Assembly: GCF_018853815.1 (NCBI RefSeq)
Contig: NZ_JAAOMP010000172.1
Span: forward strand, 1 to 38,554
Direction of reading: 5' to 3'
Length of the DNA stretch: 38,554 nucleotides
DNA from: Acidithiobacillus sulfurivorans
Lineage (GTDB): Bacteria; Pseudomonadota; Gammaproteobacteria; Acidithiobacillales; Acidithiobacillaceae
Part shown: positions 16,420-25,042 of the stretch, piece after piece
Layout: each line of letters begins with the position of its first letter
Position numbering within the stretch: position 1 is the first letter of the stretch
Made by a program: the position numbers and the translations under genes
The notes under the pieces: generated by a model
What the model saw: only the letters and a program-made list of their open reading frames with translations
Database searches by the model: none
What the model was told of the DNA's origin: nothing

Positions 16420-17412
16420 TCAATGATGCAACATCCAATCAAATCGTGATGGCGGCAACTTCCAACCATATAAACCTGGATAGTGCTTATGGTCGACAAC
16501 CTGTTTATAGTTAGCGTAACAATGTCCCTTGATCACGCGCCACCCTTTGCTTTTACAGTTCAAAAACATACCCGCTCCATTGGTTTGCACCATCCGGTAC
16601 AGTCGTTGCCCCTGAATAGTTTTGTAAAAATCCATTTCGCGCTGATGACTCGATGAAATGAGCCACAGCAAATCTTTCTGCACCTGGGGAAGCTGAAGCT
16701 CCCGATTATATAACGTGCCTTGGGAGTATCCCGTCTCATGCCCAAAACCCCAGGCCAGAGCCCCTACGGCAACTAAAACGATGCCCGCCACGGCAGCGCC
16801 GATGCTGGTCCATTTCCGGTTGTATCCGGTGCCGACCTTCCTGAGAGCATCGGATGCCGCAGATTGCCATTGAGCGATGGCTTCGTCCCGGCGGGCGGCA
16901 ATCGCTGTATCCACGGCTTTCTCGAAGGCGCCGGCAGCTTCTCTTGCCGTAGTGGCGGCATCAGAACACGCGGATTGTGCCGCATATTGGGCAAAGCTGA
17001 CCTGAGTTCCGACATCTCGCATAGTCTTATTTACAGCGTTCTGGACTTGGTTGCCAAAATCCTGGGCCACAGTTCCTGCCACCTGGGCCAATTGTTGCTG
17101 ATGGTCTTGGATATTCTGGTTGAGCCAGGTAGAGAACCGGCTCATGTCACCGTTCAGTTCACGGACCGCATGAATCGTCCCGTCCTGAATGGTTTTCGGA
17201 ATCCGGTCGATGCCTGCATTCAGAGTCCGCGCAATCTCGGCCAACGATTGCCGGGCCCCTTCAGCCGACTGGGTCGCCTGCCAGGCAATGACCACCAGCG
17301 CCCATAGTGGATCATTGGCATCCTGGATACCATGCGCCATGGCGATGGTCAGCACCTCGGCATGGGTCGTCGCAGGCAGTTTGGCGAGCAGCGTATCGCG
17401 CAGGCTGCTCAT
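16420..17412 (-). CDS. mobilisation-operon membrane protein (StbC/MobE-like position)
   Basis: A 330-aa protein, third in the operon with the small basic protein and the ParA-like ATPase; its ATG is three bases after the ATPase stop, with GGAAGG as ribosome site. Residues 60-190 are long Ala/Gln-rich helices, coiled-coil-like, leading to one membrane segment (203-223). The last ~100 residues are soluble, with LNCKSKGWRVIKGHCYANY holding two Cys. The layout (small protein, ATPase, membrane protein, divergent relaxase) recalls stbABC of R388 and mobCDE of IncQ2 plasmids, where the third gene is membrane-associated. Identity is by position and topology, not recognised sequence. Confidence 0.65.
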   Translation of the reverse strand: MSSLRDTLLAKLPATTHAEVLTIAMAHGIQDANDPLWALVVIAWQATQSAEGARQSLAEIARTLNAGIDRIPKTIQDGTIHAVRELNGDMSRFSTWLNQNIQDHQQQLAQVAGTVAQDFGNQVQNAVNKTMRDVGTQVSFAQYAAQSACSDAATTAREAAGAFEKAVDTAIAARRDEAIAQWQSAASDALRKVGTGYNRKWTSIGAAVAGIVLVAVGALAWGFGHETGYSQGTLYNRELQLPQVQKDLLWLISSSHQREMDFYKTIQGQRLYRMVQTNGAGMFLNCKSKGWRVIKGHCYANYKQVVDHKHYPGLYGWKLPPSRFDWMLHH

Positions 17413-17415
17413 GGG

Positions 17416-18138
17416 TCAGCCTTCCGGGGTCAGGATGGGGGCCAAGGACGTGAAAGACTGTTGCAACCAGCGATGCATGGCGATTTTGTCATAGACCAGG
17501 ATCCCTTCGCCCCCTTCCTGGGCCAGGGTCTGTATCCGTCCACGGGTGTGGAGCATCTTGTCGAAGACGGCCCGGGGCGACAAGGCGGGCATTACGCTCT
17601 CTCGCAGCTCAGCCTCCTTCCGGGCCTTGTGGGAATACCAGGCGAAGGACTCCTGTTTACCCTGAAAAGCGGGGAAAAGTACCAGTCGATGTGCCGGATC
17701 AATGTAGTGCAGTACGCCCCTGTTCAGGCTTTTGGCGAGGCCGGCAGCGGGGGTATCCCCTTTGCCGAGGCTGTAGGTGCAAAAGAGGGTGTAGCCCAGG
17801 GCGTCGGCGACCATGCGCAGGGGTTCGGCCAACTGGTCCAGCGTCTCGGAGGCCCCCGCCGGGAGATTGATGACCACCTGGTCCCCCGCCTCCTGTTCCA
17901 GCCAGTAGCTCAGATTAGCCATGGCAGTTTCCGCGTCGCCCGCCCGGTTCAGCGGCAAGGTACCCAATTGCACGGCAGGATCATCCACGTAGCGGATGCC
18001 CACATCCGGTTGGCTGGGATCCCCCTCCACCAGCGAAACTGACGCGTCATTCTGCAGGAGAAATTCGGTCAGGACAGCGGCCACTATGGACTTCCCCACG
18101 CCGCCCTTATCGCCATGGCTAATGTAGATGCGCTTCAT
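17416..18138 (-). CDS. ParA/StbB-like ATPase of the mobilisation operon
   Basis: A 240-aa SIMIBI-class ATPase with the deviant Walker A motif KGGVGKS (residues 11-17), where Lys11 is the signature lysine of ParA/MinD proteins. After it come VSLVEGDPSQPDV (switch I/A' region) and VVINLPAGASETLD, the equivalent of the DxPAG switch with Asn for Asp. These ATPases position plasmids or feed conjugation. AAGGAGCAGAA precedes the ATG, which overlaps the upstream stop codon (ATGA). It is StbB/MobD-like by context. The Asn in place of the usual Asp in the NLPAG motif is worth noting. Confidence 0.85.
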   Translation of the reverse strand: MKRIYISHGDKGGVGKSIVAAVLTEFLLQNDASVSLVEGDPSQPDVGIRYVDDPAVQLGTLPLNRAGDAETAMANLSYWLEQEAGDQVVINLPAGASETLDQLAEPLRMVADALGYTLFCTYSLGKGDTPAAGLAKSLNRGVLHYIDPAHRLVLFPAFQGKQESFAWYSHKARKEAELRESVMPALSPRAVFDKMLHTRGRIQTLAQEGGEGILVYDKIAMHRWLQQSFTSLAPILTPEG

Positions 18139-18464
18139 TTCTGCTCCTTTTGGCCGATCTGGAATTTGGCCATGAATTGTTCCGGATCTTCGTTATCCTG
18201 CGCTTCTGTGAGCGTTCCGAAATTAGACCGGTTTTTTTGCGGAAGTTCACGTTTTAGTAACGGTAATTGTTGCGGACTCAGGCGGCCATCCGCCATCGCT
18301 TTCTGCGCGCGTAAAAAGGCCTGACGTAATTGCCCCCAGGTGTGCAGGGGAATTTCTGAGGAGAGGACATCAAAGATTTCCTCCCAGGTATATCCTTCCA
18401 GACGGGCCTGCTCAATGGCTTGCACATAGCGGGCAACGCGGGGAGTGAGTCGTTTAGGTTCCAT
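18135..18464 (-). CDS. small mobilisation protein (StbA/MobC-like position)
   Basis: A 109-aa, mainly helical protein. The start at 18464 is chosen because AAGGAG lies seven bases before it; an ATG 18 bases upstream is less likely. It contains RVARYVQAIEQARLEGYTWEEI and HTWGQLRQAFLRAQKAM, which look like a helix-turn-helix or ribbon-helix-like DNA-binding unit, as expected of an accessory protein that binds near oriT. It overlaps the ParA-like gene by four bases and heads the operon divergent from the relaxase. No clear family match by eye. Confidence 0.7.
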   Translation of the reverse strand: MEPKRLTPRVARYVQAIEQARLEGYTWEEIFDVLSSEIPLHTWGQLRQAFLRAQKAMADGRLSPQQLPLLKRELPQKNRSNFGTLTEAQDNEDPEQFMAKFQIGQKEQK

Positions 18465-18697
18465 GACGGGCTCCTTGTGCATACCGCCGTAAAACGACGG
18501 ATATATAATTCAATATGACTTATTATGACGGTATTTGCTCTTTTAGCAAGCAGAAAACGTCACTTTACAATGAACCCGCATACTTTCGACGGGCACCTCT
18601 AGTGCCCTATTTATCCACACAATCACACCCAATGATGTTGCGCCATCACAGGCCCCCTGGTAAGGTCACCCAAAGGACCGATCGCAGGAGCTACGCC
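18465..18697. other. candidate oriT between mobilisation operon and relaxase
   Basis: This 233-bp gap separates the divergent mobilisation operon and the relaxase gene, the usual site of oriT in MOBF systems. It contains a perfect hairpin GGGCAC-CTCTA-GTGCCC (18591-18607), whose size and 5-base loop suit a relaxase recognition hairpin, followed by CTATTTATCCACAC as a possible nic region. An outer inverted pair ATACCG (18481-18486) / CGGTAT (18529-18534) and TACCGCCG/ACGACGGAT repeats lie on the operon side and may be sites for the small protein. The nic site is not demonstrated. Confidence 0.55.
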
Positions 18698-21616
18698 ATG
18701 CTGAGCATCAAGAATGTCCGTAGTAAGAACGGTAAGTCCGGCGGGATGGCCAACTACCCTGAAGAGGGTCTGACGATGAAGCCCGGCGGCGAAAATGCCC
18801 CAAAGAAGGATGGTGTGCTGTCCTATTATCAGGGCGCGGAAGACGGCCACGGGATATGGTTCGGCACCCTGGCAAAAGAGGTGGAATATCCGGAGTTGGT
18901 GGATCACGATGCTTTTGTGGAAGCCCTGGAAGGGCATTTCCCGGGTGATCTGGACATCTCTCAAAGAGGACACCGACAAGGCGATCGGCGCCTTTGCACG
19001 GACCTGACTTTCAGCGCACCGAAAAGCATCTCGTTATTGGCGCTTGTGGAAAATGACCGGCGAATTCTGGAGGTGCATCACGCTGCCGTACGGGAAGCGC
19101 TCCGCTTTATCGAAAAAGAAGTCCTAACCGCCCGAATGGGTAAAGGCGGCACACGGATTCAACGTACTGGAAAAATGCTCGCGGCCACGTTCAAGCATGA
19201 GGACGCTCGCGACGTAGATGGCCGGATCGATCCCCAGCTGCATACCCACTGCATGGTAATGAACGTAACCCGGCGGGAGGATGACACCCTGTCGGCCATG
19301 GTGCTGGATTTCGGGATGAATAACGTGCGAATGCATCTGGCGGATGCGATCTATAAAAACGCATTGGCCCGAGGGGTACGGACACTGGGGTATGGCATCG
19401 AGCGCACGAAGGACGGCTTCGAGGTGGCGGGTATCCCCCCGGAAGCGATCACGCGGTTTTCCCAACGCAAGGCGCAGATTGACGCGGCCCTGGAAAGCGT
19501 GGGGCTGTCCCGGGAACACAGCACGGCGACACAGCGGACTCACGCGAATCTGGCCACGCGGCGCAGAAAAATCCCGATGGACAGGGTGGCATGCCGTTGG
19601 GAGTGGCGGGAGAGGGTCCGGGAGGCTGGGCTGGATCTGGCCGCACTCCAGCGAGCGGCCCAGGGTCGAGAGGACGTATTGCCGGACATCTCAGCGGACG
19701 CTGTGCAATCGGCCGCCCGTCACCTGAGTGAACGGGATACGGTGTTTTCCCGCGATGCCGTGCGTCTGACGGCACTACAGTCGGCGGTTGGTGCAATTGC
19801 TGGACTGGACCAGGTAGACGATGCCCTCACCCGGAGTTCCGCGCTGATCTCAGTCGGGGCCGATCAACTGACCACCGAGGCCGCCTTGCTGCGGGAGCAG
19901 ACTATCCTGGCGCGGGTTGCGATGGGACAGAATCGCTCTTCTGCGTTCCTGGAGGCCGCAGCGGCAGATCGTCTCATCTCCGACCGGGAGGCTGTCCAGG
20001 GCTTTCCCTACAGCGCTGGCCAACGGGCCGCGCTGCAACTCGGACTGACCAGCACTGATCAGGTCCTTGGTGTGGTTGGTTCGGCGGGGACGGGCAAAAC
20101 CACGAGCATGGCGGGCATCGTGGCGGCCGCACAGGCGCGGGGCTATCAGGTTGTGGGTCTGGCCCCTTCGGCGGCAGCCAGCCGGGAGCTGGATAGTGCG
20201 GGCGCTACGGATACCCGGACGTTGGCGCGCTATTTGTTGCAACCGGACCCAGCGGAAGGACCGCGTTATCTTCTCCTTGATGAAGCTGGCATGGTCTCGG
20301 CCCGGGATATGGAACTGCTTTTGCAACGCTTACGTCCACAGGATCGTCTACTGCTGGTGGGCGATCCCCGCCAGCTGGCGAGCGTGGAAGCCGGCAACCC
20401 CTTTGCGCTGCTATTGGATTCAGGTGTACTGGCCCATGTCCGTATCGAGGAGGTCCAGCGGCAACGGGATCCCCAGTTGCGCCGGATCGCCGAAGCCTTT
20501 GCGGCGGGGCGTGCCACAGAGGCGGTGGCTGCGGCACAACCCTATCTGCGGGAAGTACCGATTTTGCAGAGTGGCCAGGATCGACAGGGGCGACCGAAGG
20601 TCACTACAGAGGATCGGCAGCAGGCTATCGCTGCCGCCTGCGCGGCGGACTATCTTGCCCGCAATCCAGTCGAGCGTGAGCGGACCCTCTTGGTATCTGG
20701 CACCAATGCCGTGCGGGCCAGGATCAATACGGATATCCGCGCCGGTCTGCAGGCCCAGGGAGCAATCGGGCCGGAGGCGGTGACTATCACCGCGCTGGAC
20801 AAGGCGAATCTGACGCGGGAGCAACGGACCTTGGCCGAGCAATACCGGCCCGGCATGGTGGTGCGGATTCGCCGGCCGCGCCAGGGCGTCAGAGGAAAGC
20901 TTGAAGAACAGGCCTATACCGTGATCGGAACCCAAGGTGGACAGGTTTTGCTCCGCGATGCCGCCGGGGCAGAGATGCCGTGGGATCCGGCTCGAGCGGA
21001 TCACTCACTGGTCAGTCTCTATCAGACGAGAACCCTACCCCTGGCCACCGGGGATCGGGTCCTCTTTCGGGAAAATCAAACGCAGGGAGAAAAAACCCGG
21101 ATCGTCAACGGCCAGACAGGGCAAGTGGTCGCAGTAGATACGCGTCGGGGTTTGGTGACTATTGCTCTGGAGGGGCAGGATATGCCACTGGAGGTAATGG
21201 CGGATCAAGTAATAGCGCTGGATTATGGATGGTGCCGAACCATCCATGCCAGCCAGGGGCAGACGGTGAATCATGTCATTGTTGCCGGTGAAGCCTCCCG
21301 GCTGGCTACGGCAGAAACGGCCTATGTGGCGGCCAGCTGGGAACGATGGAGCCTGGTGATTTATACGGATGACCAAGAGAAACTCCAGCAGAGCTGGACC
21401 CGCTGGGCGGAACGACAGAGTGCCATGCAGGCGACCCGGACCCGTATGGTGCCACACCTGGACACGTTGACTGCCTTGCGGGAACGGGCCGCCGCCGCAT
21501 TGGGACGGGAAGGAGATCTAGCTCGCGTACGGGTACCGGAGCAGAAGCCCATGCAACGACCGGCGCCGGATCAACAACCGCAACCGCCCAGTCGGGGATT
21601 CGGGCCGGGACGATGA
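18698..21616 (+). CDS. traI: MOBF conjugative relaxase-helicase (TrwC/TraI type)
   Basis: The 972-aa protein nicks and unwinds the transferred strand. The relaxase domain (about 1-320) has a tyrosine pair YY (43-44) in LSYYQGAEDGHGIWFG, the conserved DLTFSAPKSISLLAL (101-115), and the metal-binding histidines His166, His181 and His183 (DPQLHTH). The helicase part has Walker A GSAGTGKTT (461-469), LLLDEAGMVS (Walker B), GDPRQLASVE, and the late YGWCRTIHASQGQTV, as in TrwC/TraI/RecD2. Length matches TrwC (about 966). ATG 18698 is chosen because CAGGAG precedes it; an open frame extends 61 codons upstream but through the oriT candidate. No coupling protein follows, so it depends on a helper system. 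Confidence 0.93.
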   Translation: MLSIKNVRSKNGKSGGMANYPEEGLTMKPGGENAPKKDGVLSYYQGAEDGHGIWFGTLAKEVEYPELVDHDAFVEALEGHFPGDLDISQRGHRQGDRRLCTDLTFSAPKSISLLALVENDRRILEVHHAAVREALRFIEKEVLTARMGKGGTRIQRTGKMLAATFKHEDARDVDGRIDPQLHTHCMVMNVTRREDDTLSAMVLDFGMNNVRMHLADAIYKNALARGVRTLGYGIERTKDGFEVAGIPPEAITRFSQRKAQIDAALESVGLSREHSTATQRTHANLATRRRKIPMDRVACRWEWRERVREAGLDLAALQRAAQGREDVLPDISADAVQSAARHLSERDTVFSRDAVRLTALQSAVGAIAGLDQVDDALTRSSALISVGADQLTTEAALLREQTILARVAMGQNRSSAFLEAAAADRLISDREAVQGFPYSAGQRAALQLGLTSTDQVLGVVGSAGTGKTTSMAGIVAAAQARGYQVVGLAPSAAASRELDSAGATDTRTLARYLLQPDPAEGPRYLLLDEAGMVSARDMELLLQRLRPQDRLLLVGDPRQLASVEAGNPFALLLDSGVLAHVRIEEVQRQRDPQLRRIAEAFAAGRATEAVAAAQPYLREVPILQSGQDRQGRPKVTTEDRQQAIAAACAADYLARNPVERERTLLVSGTNAVRARINTDIRAGLQAQGAIGPEAVTITALDKANLTREQRTLAEQYRPGMVVRIRRPRQGVRGKLEEQAYTVIGTQGGQVLLRDAAGAEMPWDPARADHSLVSLYQTRTLPLATGDRVLFRENQTQGEKTRIVNGQTGQVVAVDTRRGLVTIALEGQDMPLEVMADQVIALDYGWCRTIHASQGQTVNHVIVAGEASRLATAETAYVAASWERWSLVIYTDDQEKLQQSWTRWAERQSAMQATRTRMVPHLDTLTALRERAAAALGREGDLARVRVPEQKPMQRPAPDQQPQPPSRGFGPGR

Positions 21617-21957
21617 AGGAAGTCCGCAACCTATCTAAAAATCACGACAGCAACCCGATCATCGCCGCTCGTAATACGGCGGAGGTCGTAGCGACCAGAG
21701 AGGCGTGGTAACCTGGCTGTACAGACTGGCATGGGCCCTTCCTGGTGCCCATAGACTGACACTTCCGACCAACAATCAACGGCTCTTGTTCTCGATACAA
21801 GACGAGGCACCGATGTTTTGATCATGGAGAGATTTTTTCAGTTTTTCAGTGGGGCTGCGCATCAGCGGAATCTGTTGCCCATCAATCCGCACAGGATTTG
21901 CGGCAAAGGCTCGACAAAAGGGCTTTTCACCGGTTTTGAGCCTGCAGCCAAGGTCGG
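21617..21957. other. intergenic gap after the relaxase, right edge candidate
   Basis: 341 bases between the relaxase stop and the DUF805 gene. A hairpin ATGGGC...GCCCAT (21731-21752) may be a weak terminator, without a U-run. A 52-codon frame from ATG 21824 and a 32-codon frame from 21613 lack ribosome sites. If the element ends here, an attachment site should lie within, but I found no repeat matching the integrase side. Confidence 0.4.
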
Positions 21958-22356
21958 TTACGACGCGGCGCTATCATGGTAAGCACCATATTTGGTGCCG
22001 TCTGGCTTGGCGGGCATGGCCAGCAGGATCAGCACAATCAATCCGCCCAGGTAGGGAATCAGATTGAGCAGGACCAGCCACCCCGACAGGCCCGTATCAT
22101 GCAGACGGCGCACTTCGGCACCGAGGCTGGGTAAGAGCATGACCAGTACGTAAATGCCGTAGACAATCATGAAGATTGAACCCAGCAGGGAGTGGGATTG
22201 CAATCCCCCGGTCAACAGTCCGGCAAGCAGCACAATCGCAAGAATGATGAGAAAGTTGCACAGGGCAAACCACCAGAATTCCGCACGACTCATGCGTCCA
22301 TCGAAACGCAGATAGTTTTGGGTGACGGTGTGGACATAGATATCGAACATACGCAT
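21958..22356 (-). CDS. DUF805 inner-membrane protein (YhaH-like)
   Basis: The 132-aa protein carries the DUF805 landmarks: YLRFDGRMSRAEFWWFAL (residues 15-32), and VRRLHDTGLSGWLVLLNLI (82-100) before the last membrane segment. Three to four helices are visible. The family is common in inner membranes, function unknown. It lies at the start of the envelope-biology region and is probably chromosomal rather than cargo. Its upstream sequence contains no obvious sigma70 match. Confidence 0.88.
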   Translation of the reverse strand: MRMFDIYVHTVTQNYLRFDGRMSRAEFWWFALCNFLIILAIVLLAGLLTGGLQSHSLLGSIFMIVYGIYVLVMLLPSLGAEVRRLHDTGLSGWLVLLNLIPYLGGLIVLILLAMPAKPDGTKYGAYHDSAAS

Positions 22357-22480
22357 GGATTTTTCTCCTGAATGGATTGGTGAGTGATGTCTTATCTAGG
22401 GTTTTTACGATCCTAGTCCTAACTTGGTCTGGGACCTTGCATGTCCGTACGCTCTTTAGTTTAGTTTGGGAACCGGGAGG

Positions 22481-22568
22481 TCTCTGGCCTGACCACCACT
22501 GGCAGCATCACGCTGCGGCCCACATCGTGAAGGCGAGACGCCGAAGTCGATAAGACTCCGGCCAGAGA
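22481..22568. repeat. inverted repeat in the gap before the beta-barrel gene
   Basis: TCTCTGGCC (22481-22489) and GGCCAGAGA (22560-22568) form a perfect 9-bp inverted repeat with a 70-base interior that includes GCAGCATCACGCTGC, a smaller hairpin. It is followed by AGAAGGTTTTTT. The layout could be a structured RNA with a terminator on the plus strand. No gene start on that strand is evident. Confidence 0.4.
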
Positions 22569-22594
22569 AGAAGGTTTTTTGAGGTGCCCTGATA

Positions 22595-23464
22595 TCAAGA
22601 GAAGGCATAGGCCAGACCGAGATCCATACCCAGCAGGTTCGTGGAAGACGGCGGCTCAAAACTTCCCAGATGAGTAGCAAGCGGACTGTTCAGACGACCT
22701 CCAGTATAGTTGAAGTGCGTAAAGTTCAGACCGCCAAAGACGTGCCAAGGCCCTGAAAGCTGGTAGTCTGCATTGAGAGCAATTTTTTCTTCTCCGCTGG
22801 TTTCAAAAGGTGCAGTTCCAAGATGATCCGCAAGTGGCGTGCCGGAAGGGGTCATCGCACCGCCGACAATCGCCAGGCCCTCCACATTGGCAGACAACAC
22901 CAATCGCGACACGGGCGAGAACTGATAACGGAGCCCCGCACCGACCAACGCCGCATGATAAACCTCTTCCTGTATAGCCGATAAATTCCTATTCCAGCGC
23001 TGATACCCGCCCGCCACATAGGGCGTTAACAGCATGCGTTGACCCACGTGGAAACCCATACCCAGCCGAGCGAGAACACGTTGCGTGGTCGCATTATCTG
23101 TGCCTTGTACGTTGGGGAGCCCCGGCTTCTGCAAAAATCCCTGATAGTGCAACCCGCCACTGGCGTAATCATAGTGCACATCAAAGTAGAGATTGGGCAA
23201 CGCATGGAAATAATCGCCCATCAGGCTGTAGTTGACCGCAAATCCAGGCATCCAGCCGGATTCTGTGTCACTTTTTCCATGCGTCTGCGCCGGCGAAAAG
23301 TGCTCCTGATAATTCATGAGCGTGCCTGTTGCGGCGATGCCGATTTCGTTATTGGCAGCAAGCAGCGGATTGCTGGGCGTCGCGGCCTGGGCCACATCCG
23401 ATCCGACAGTGAGGCAGCAGGCCGTAAGATATCCCAGAAGGGCTAGATGGGTAGGGCGTTGCAT
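22595..23464 (-). CDS. outer-membrane beta-barrel protein
   Basis: A 289-aa exported protein with a signal peptide (residues 1-27, cleavage near VAQA). The rest alternates in hydrophobic/aromatic beta strands (LYFDVHYDYASG, LLTPYVAGGYQRW, WHVFGGLNFTHFNYTGG) and ends in a C-terminal Phe-Ser strand, GLAYAFS, typical of outer-membrane barrels of 8-12 strands. ATG 23464 is chosen since AAGGAG precedes it; an upstream ATG at 23509 is unlikely. It resembles opacity or MipA-type barrels, but no family is certain. It sits beside a secreted protein and the Tad locus, suggesting an envelope role. Confidence 0.8.
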   Translation of the reverse strand: MQRPTHLALLGYLTACCLTVGSDVAQAATPSNPLLAANNEIGIAATGTLMNYQEHFSPAQTHGKSDTESGWMPGFAVNYSLMGDYFHALPNLYFDVHYDYASGGLHYQGFLQKPGLPNVQGTDNATTQRVLARLGMGFHVGQRMLLTPYVAGGYQRWNRNLSAIQEEVYHAALVGAGLRYQFSPVSRLVLSANVEGLAIVGGAMTPSGTPLADHLGTAPFETSGEEKIALNADYQLSGPWHVFGGLNFTHFNYTGGRLNSPLATHLGSFEPPSSTNLLGMDLGLAYAFS

Positions 23465-23539
23465 GATAAAAAACTCCTTGGCGCGTGAGCTATTGATAAA
23501 AAATGACATTCGAAGATAAACGAAGTGTGCGTCGCGAAT

Positions 23540-25042
23540 CTATCGGAAGGCGTTCATCAGATTGGATACGTTGTTGGCTAAATTGCCTACATTACCGATC
23601 GTATTGCTGGCACGATTAATCGCCGTGTTTACCGACGGCACATTCTGCGTCGCTTCGGGAGTGGCGGATGGATTGGGTATACATCGATACCCCGGTGGAC
23701 AACCAGATGGTATCGTAGTTGCGGGAACTACCGTCGTTGTGTTGGGCAAGTTCTGATTGAAAGACGTGGGAACGGGCTGGATGGTGTCAGCATCCTGATT
23801 TGGGAGCAGCAGCGTCTGAGGAACAAAAGCAATACTATTTGCGCCTGGGGGGCTATCGAGGGTGCGAATGACCCGACCGTGCGGGCTCAGTACCCAGATA
23901 CGCTGTTGCGTCAGCAAATAGAGGTGCCCATTCACTGGATTGGCAGCCAGTTTTTGGCCCAGGGGGCATGGGGCCTCGGTTATTCCGGGAATTTGTGGAA
24001 ATGCAAAAGCGGGAGTGCCATCAGGGTGAAACACGCGAAAATGCTGGTCCGTATGGGTTACATGACTGGCCAATACATAGAGCAGGTTATTCCATGGGTT
24101 AAAGACCATGGCAACAACCGCACGGGCGACGGGCCATGTTTGTTCAGGCGTACCCTGATTGGAGTAGGACTGCACCTCATCCATGGGTAAGCCCGTGCTT
24201 ACTGCATCATTGGAAAGAAAGAGGGTACCCGTTTCCGGATTGGCTGTTTGCGCCTGTTCCCCGCCCCAATGGAAATCAAATCGTCCGGGCGTGTTATTGG
24301 CGGCTATTTCTGCCCCATTATCCGAATAGATAGAGGGATCTCCATCTATACTGCTGAAAGCAACCCGGTCGCCTCCCATCCAGTCGGCGAAAGAAAGCGA
24401 CCCGCCTGCCGTGTGCGGTGGAAAGGTAATGGGGAGTGGCTGTCCCAGCGTGGTAGTTACATCTACCGGAACATGTCCTTCAGTAGCGATATACAGGGCC
24501 TGGTTTTGTGGATCGTAAGTAGTACCCCAAGGCGAACGGGTCATGGTGAATTGCTGGCTGAGTGCTGCAGTTGCTTGAGGAAGCACATGCCCCGTGGGCG
24601 ATTCCACCAGCACCCCTGCCGTTCCGCCGCTATTAGCCTGCATGCTGATGTAAAGTGCCTCCACAGCCAGCGTCAACGGCCAAGCGACGGTATGTCCGTC
24701 TTCCTGGGTCTGGAGTGTCACGGCATAGAGCCCTGGTGCAATACTGCCGGGACAAGTCAGACGTACGGGCAACAGTCCATGCTTTGGCGGCATGGCTTGG
24801 GCGCGGACCCCCACAGGACCGCCCGATACCGTAATTTGTGGCGGGTTCACGGGATACGCGGGGTGCCAGGGGAAAGTGATGGTGTGCCGCCCGGTTTGCC
24901 CGGCAGCAAAAGCCATCACTTGTGAAGACTCTCCAGCCCCGAAAGTTGTGGGGGCTGCCCAGGCGACCCCGGTCACACAGACACTGGACAAATAAAAGCC
25001 CAGCAACCCGTGCAACAAAATGCAACGTTTATTTGCGGTCAT
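23540..25042 (-). CDS. secreted beta-propeller-like protein, divergent from Tad operon
   Basis: A 500-aa exported protein. After a signal peptide (about residues 1-29, cleavage near AWA-APTT) come an Ig-like or beta-sandwich region (30-140), then repeated blades with NPWNNLLYVLASH, ANPVNGHLYLLTQQRIWVLSPHGRVIRTL and PQNQALYIATEG, as in YncE/NHL-type propellers, and a low-complexity Pro/Thr/Asn tail rich in Asn and Val (last ~120). ATG 25042 is chosen since AGGGGAAACC precedes it; an upstream in-frame ATG adds 36 residues that would hide the signal peptide. It diverges from the Tad operon across 217 bp, so it may share its regulation and function at the surface. Confidence 0.75.
   Translation of the reverse strand: MTANKRCILLHGLLGFYLSSVCVTGVAWAAPTTFGAGESSQVMAFAAGQTGRHTITFPWHPAYPVNPPQITVSGGPVGVRAQAMPPKHGLLPVRLTCPGSIAPGLYAVTLQTQEDGHTVAWPLTLAVEALYISMQANSGGTAGVLVESPTGHVLPQATAALSQQFTMTRSPWGTTYDPQNQALYIATEGHVPVDVTTTLGQPLPITFPPHTAGGSLSFADWMGGDRVAFSSIDGDPSIYSDNGAEIAANNTPGRFDFHWGGEQAQTANPETGTLFLSNDAVSTGLPMDEVQSYSNQGTPEQTWPVARAVVAMVFNPWNNLLYVLASHVTHTDQHFRVFHPDGTPAFAFPQIPGITEAPCPLGQKLAANPVNGHLYLLTQQRIWVLSPHGRVIRTLDSPPGANSIAFVPQTLLLPNQDADTIQPVPTSFNQNLPNTTTVVPATTIPSGCPPGYRCIPNPSATPEATQNVPSVNTAINRASNTIGNVGNLANNVSNLMNAFR

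Noticed and set aside
20067-20783. 238-codon frame inside the relaxase gene
   Set aside because: Trp/Arg/Cys-rich alternate frame of the helicase region, no start signal.
21613-21711. 32-codon frame overlapping the relaxase stop (ATGA)
   Set aside because: Coupled position is suggestive but the length and lack of features give no support.
21824-21979. 52-codon frame after the relaxase
   Set aside because: No ribosome site, no family, and it runs into the DUF805 gene's 3' end.
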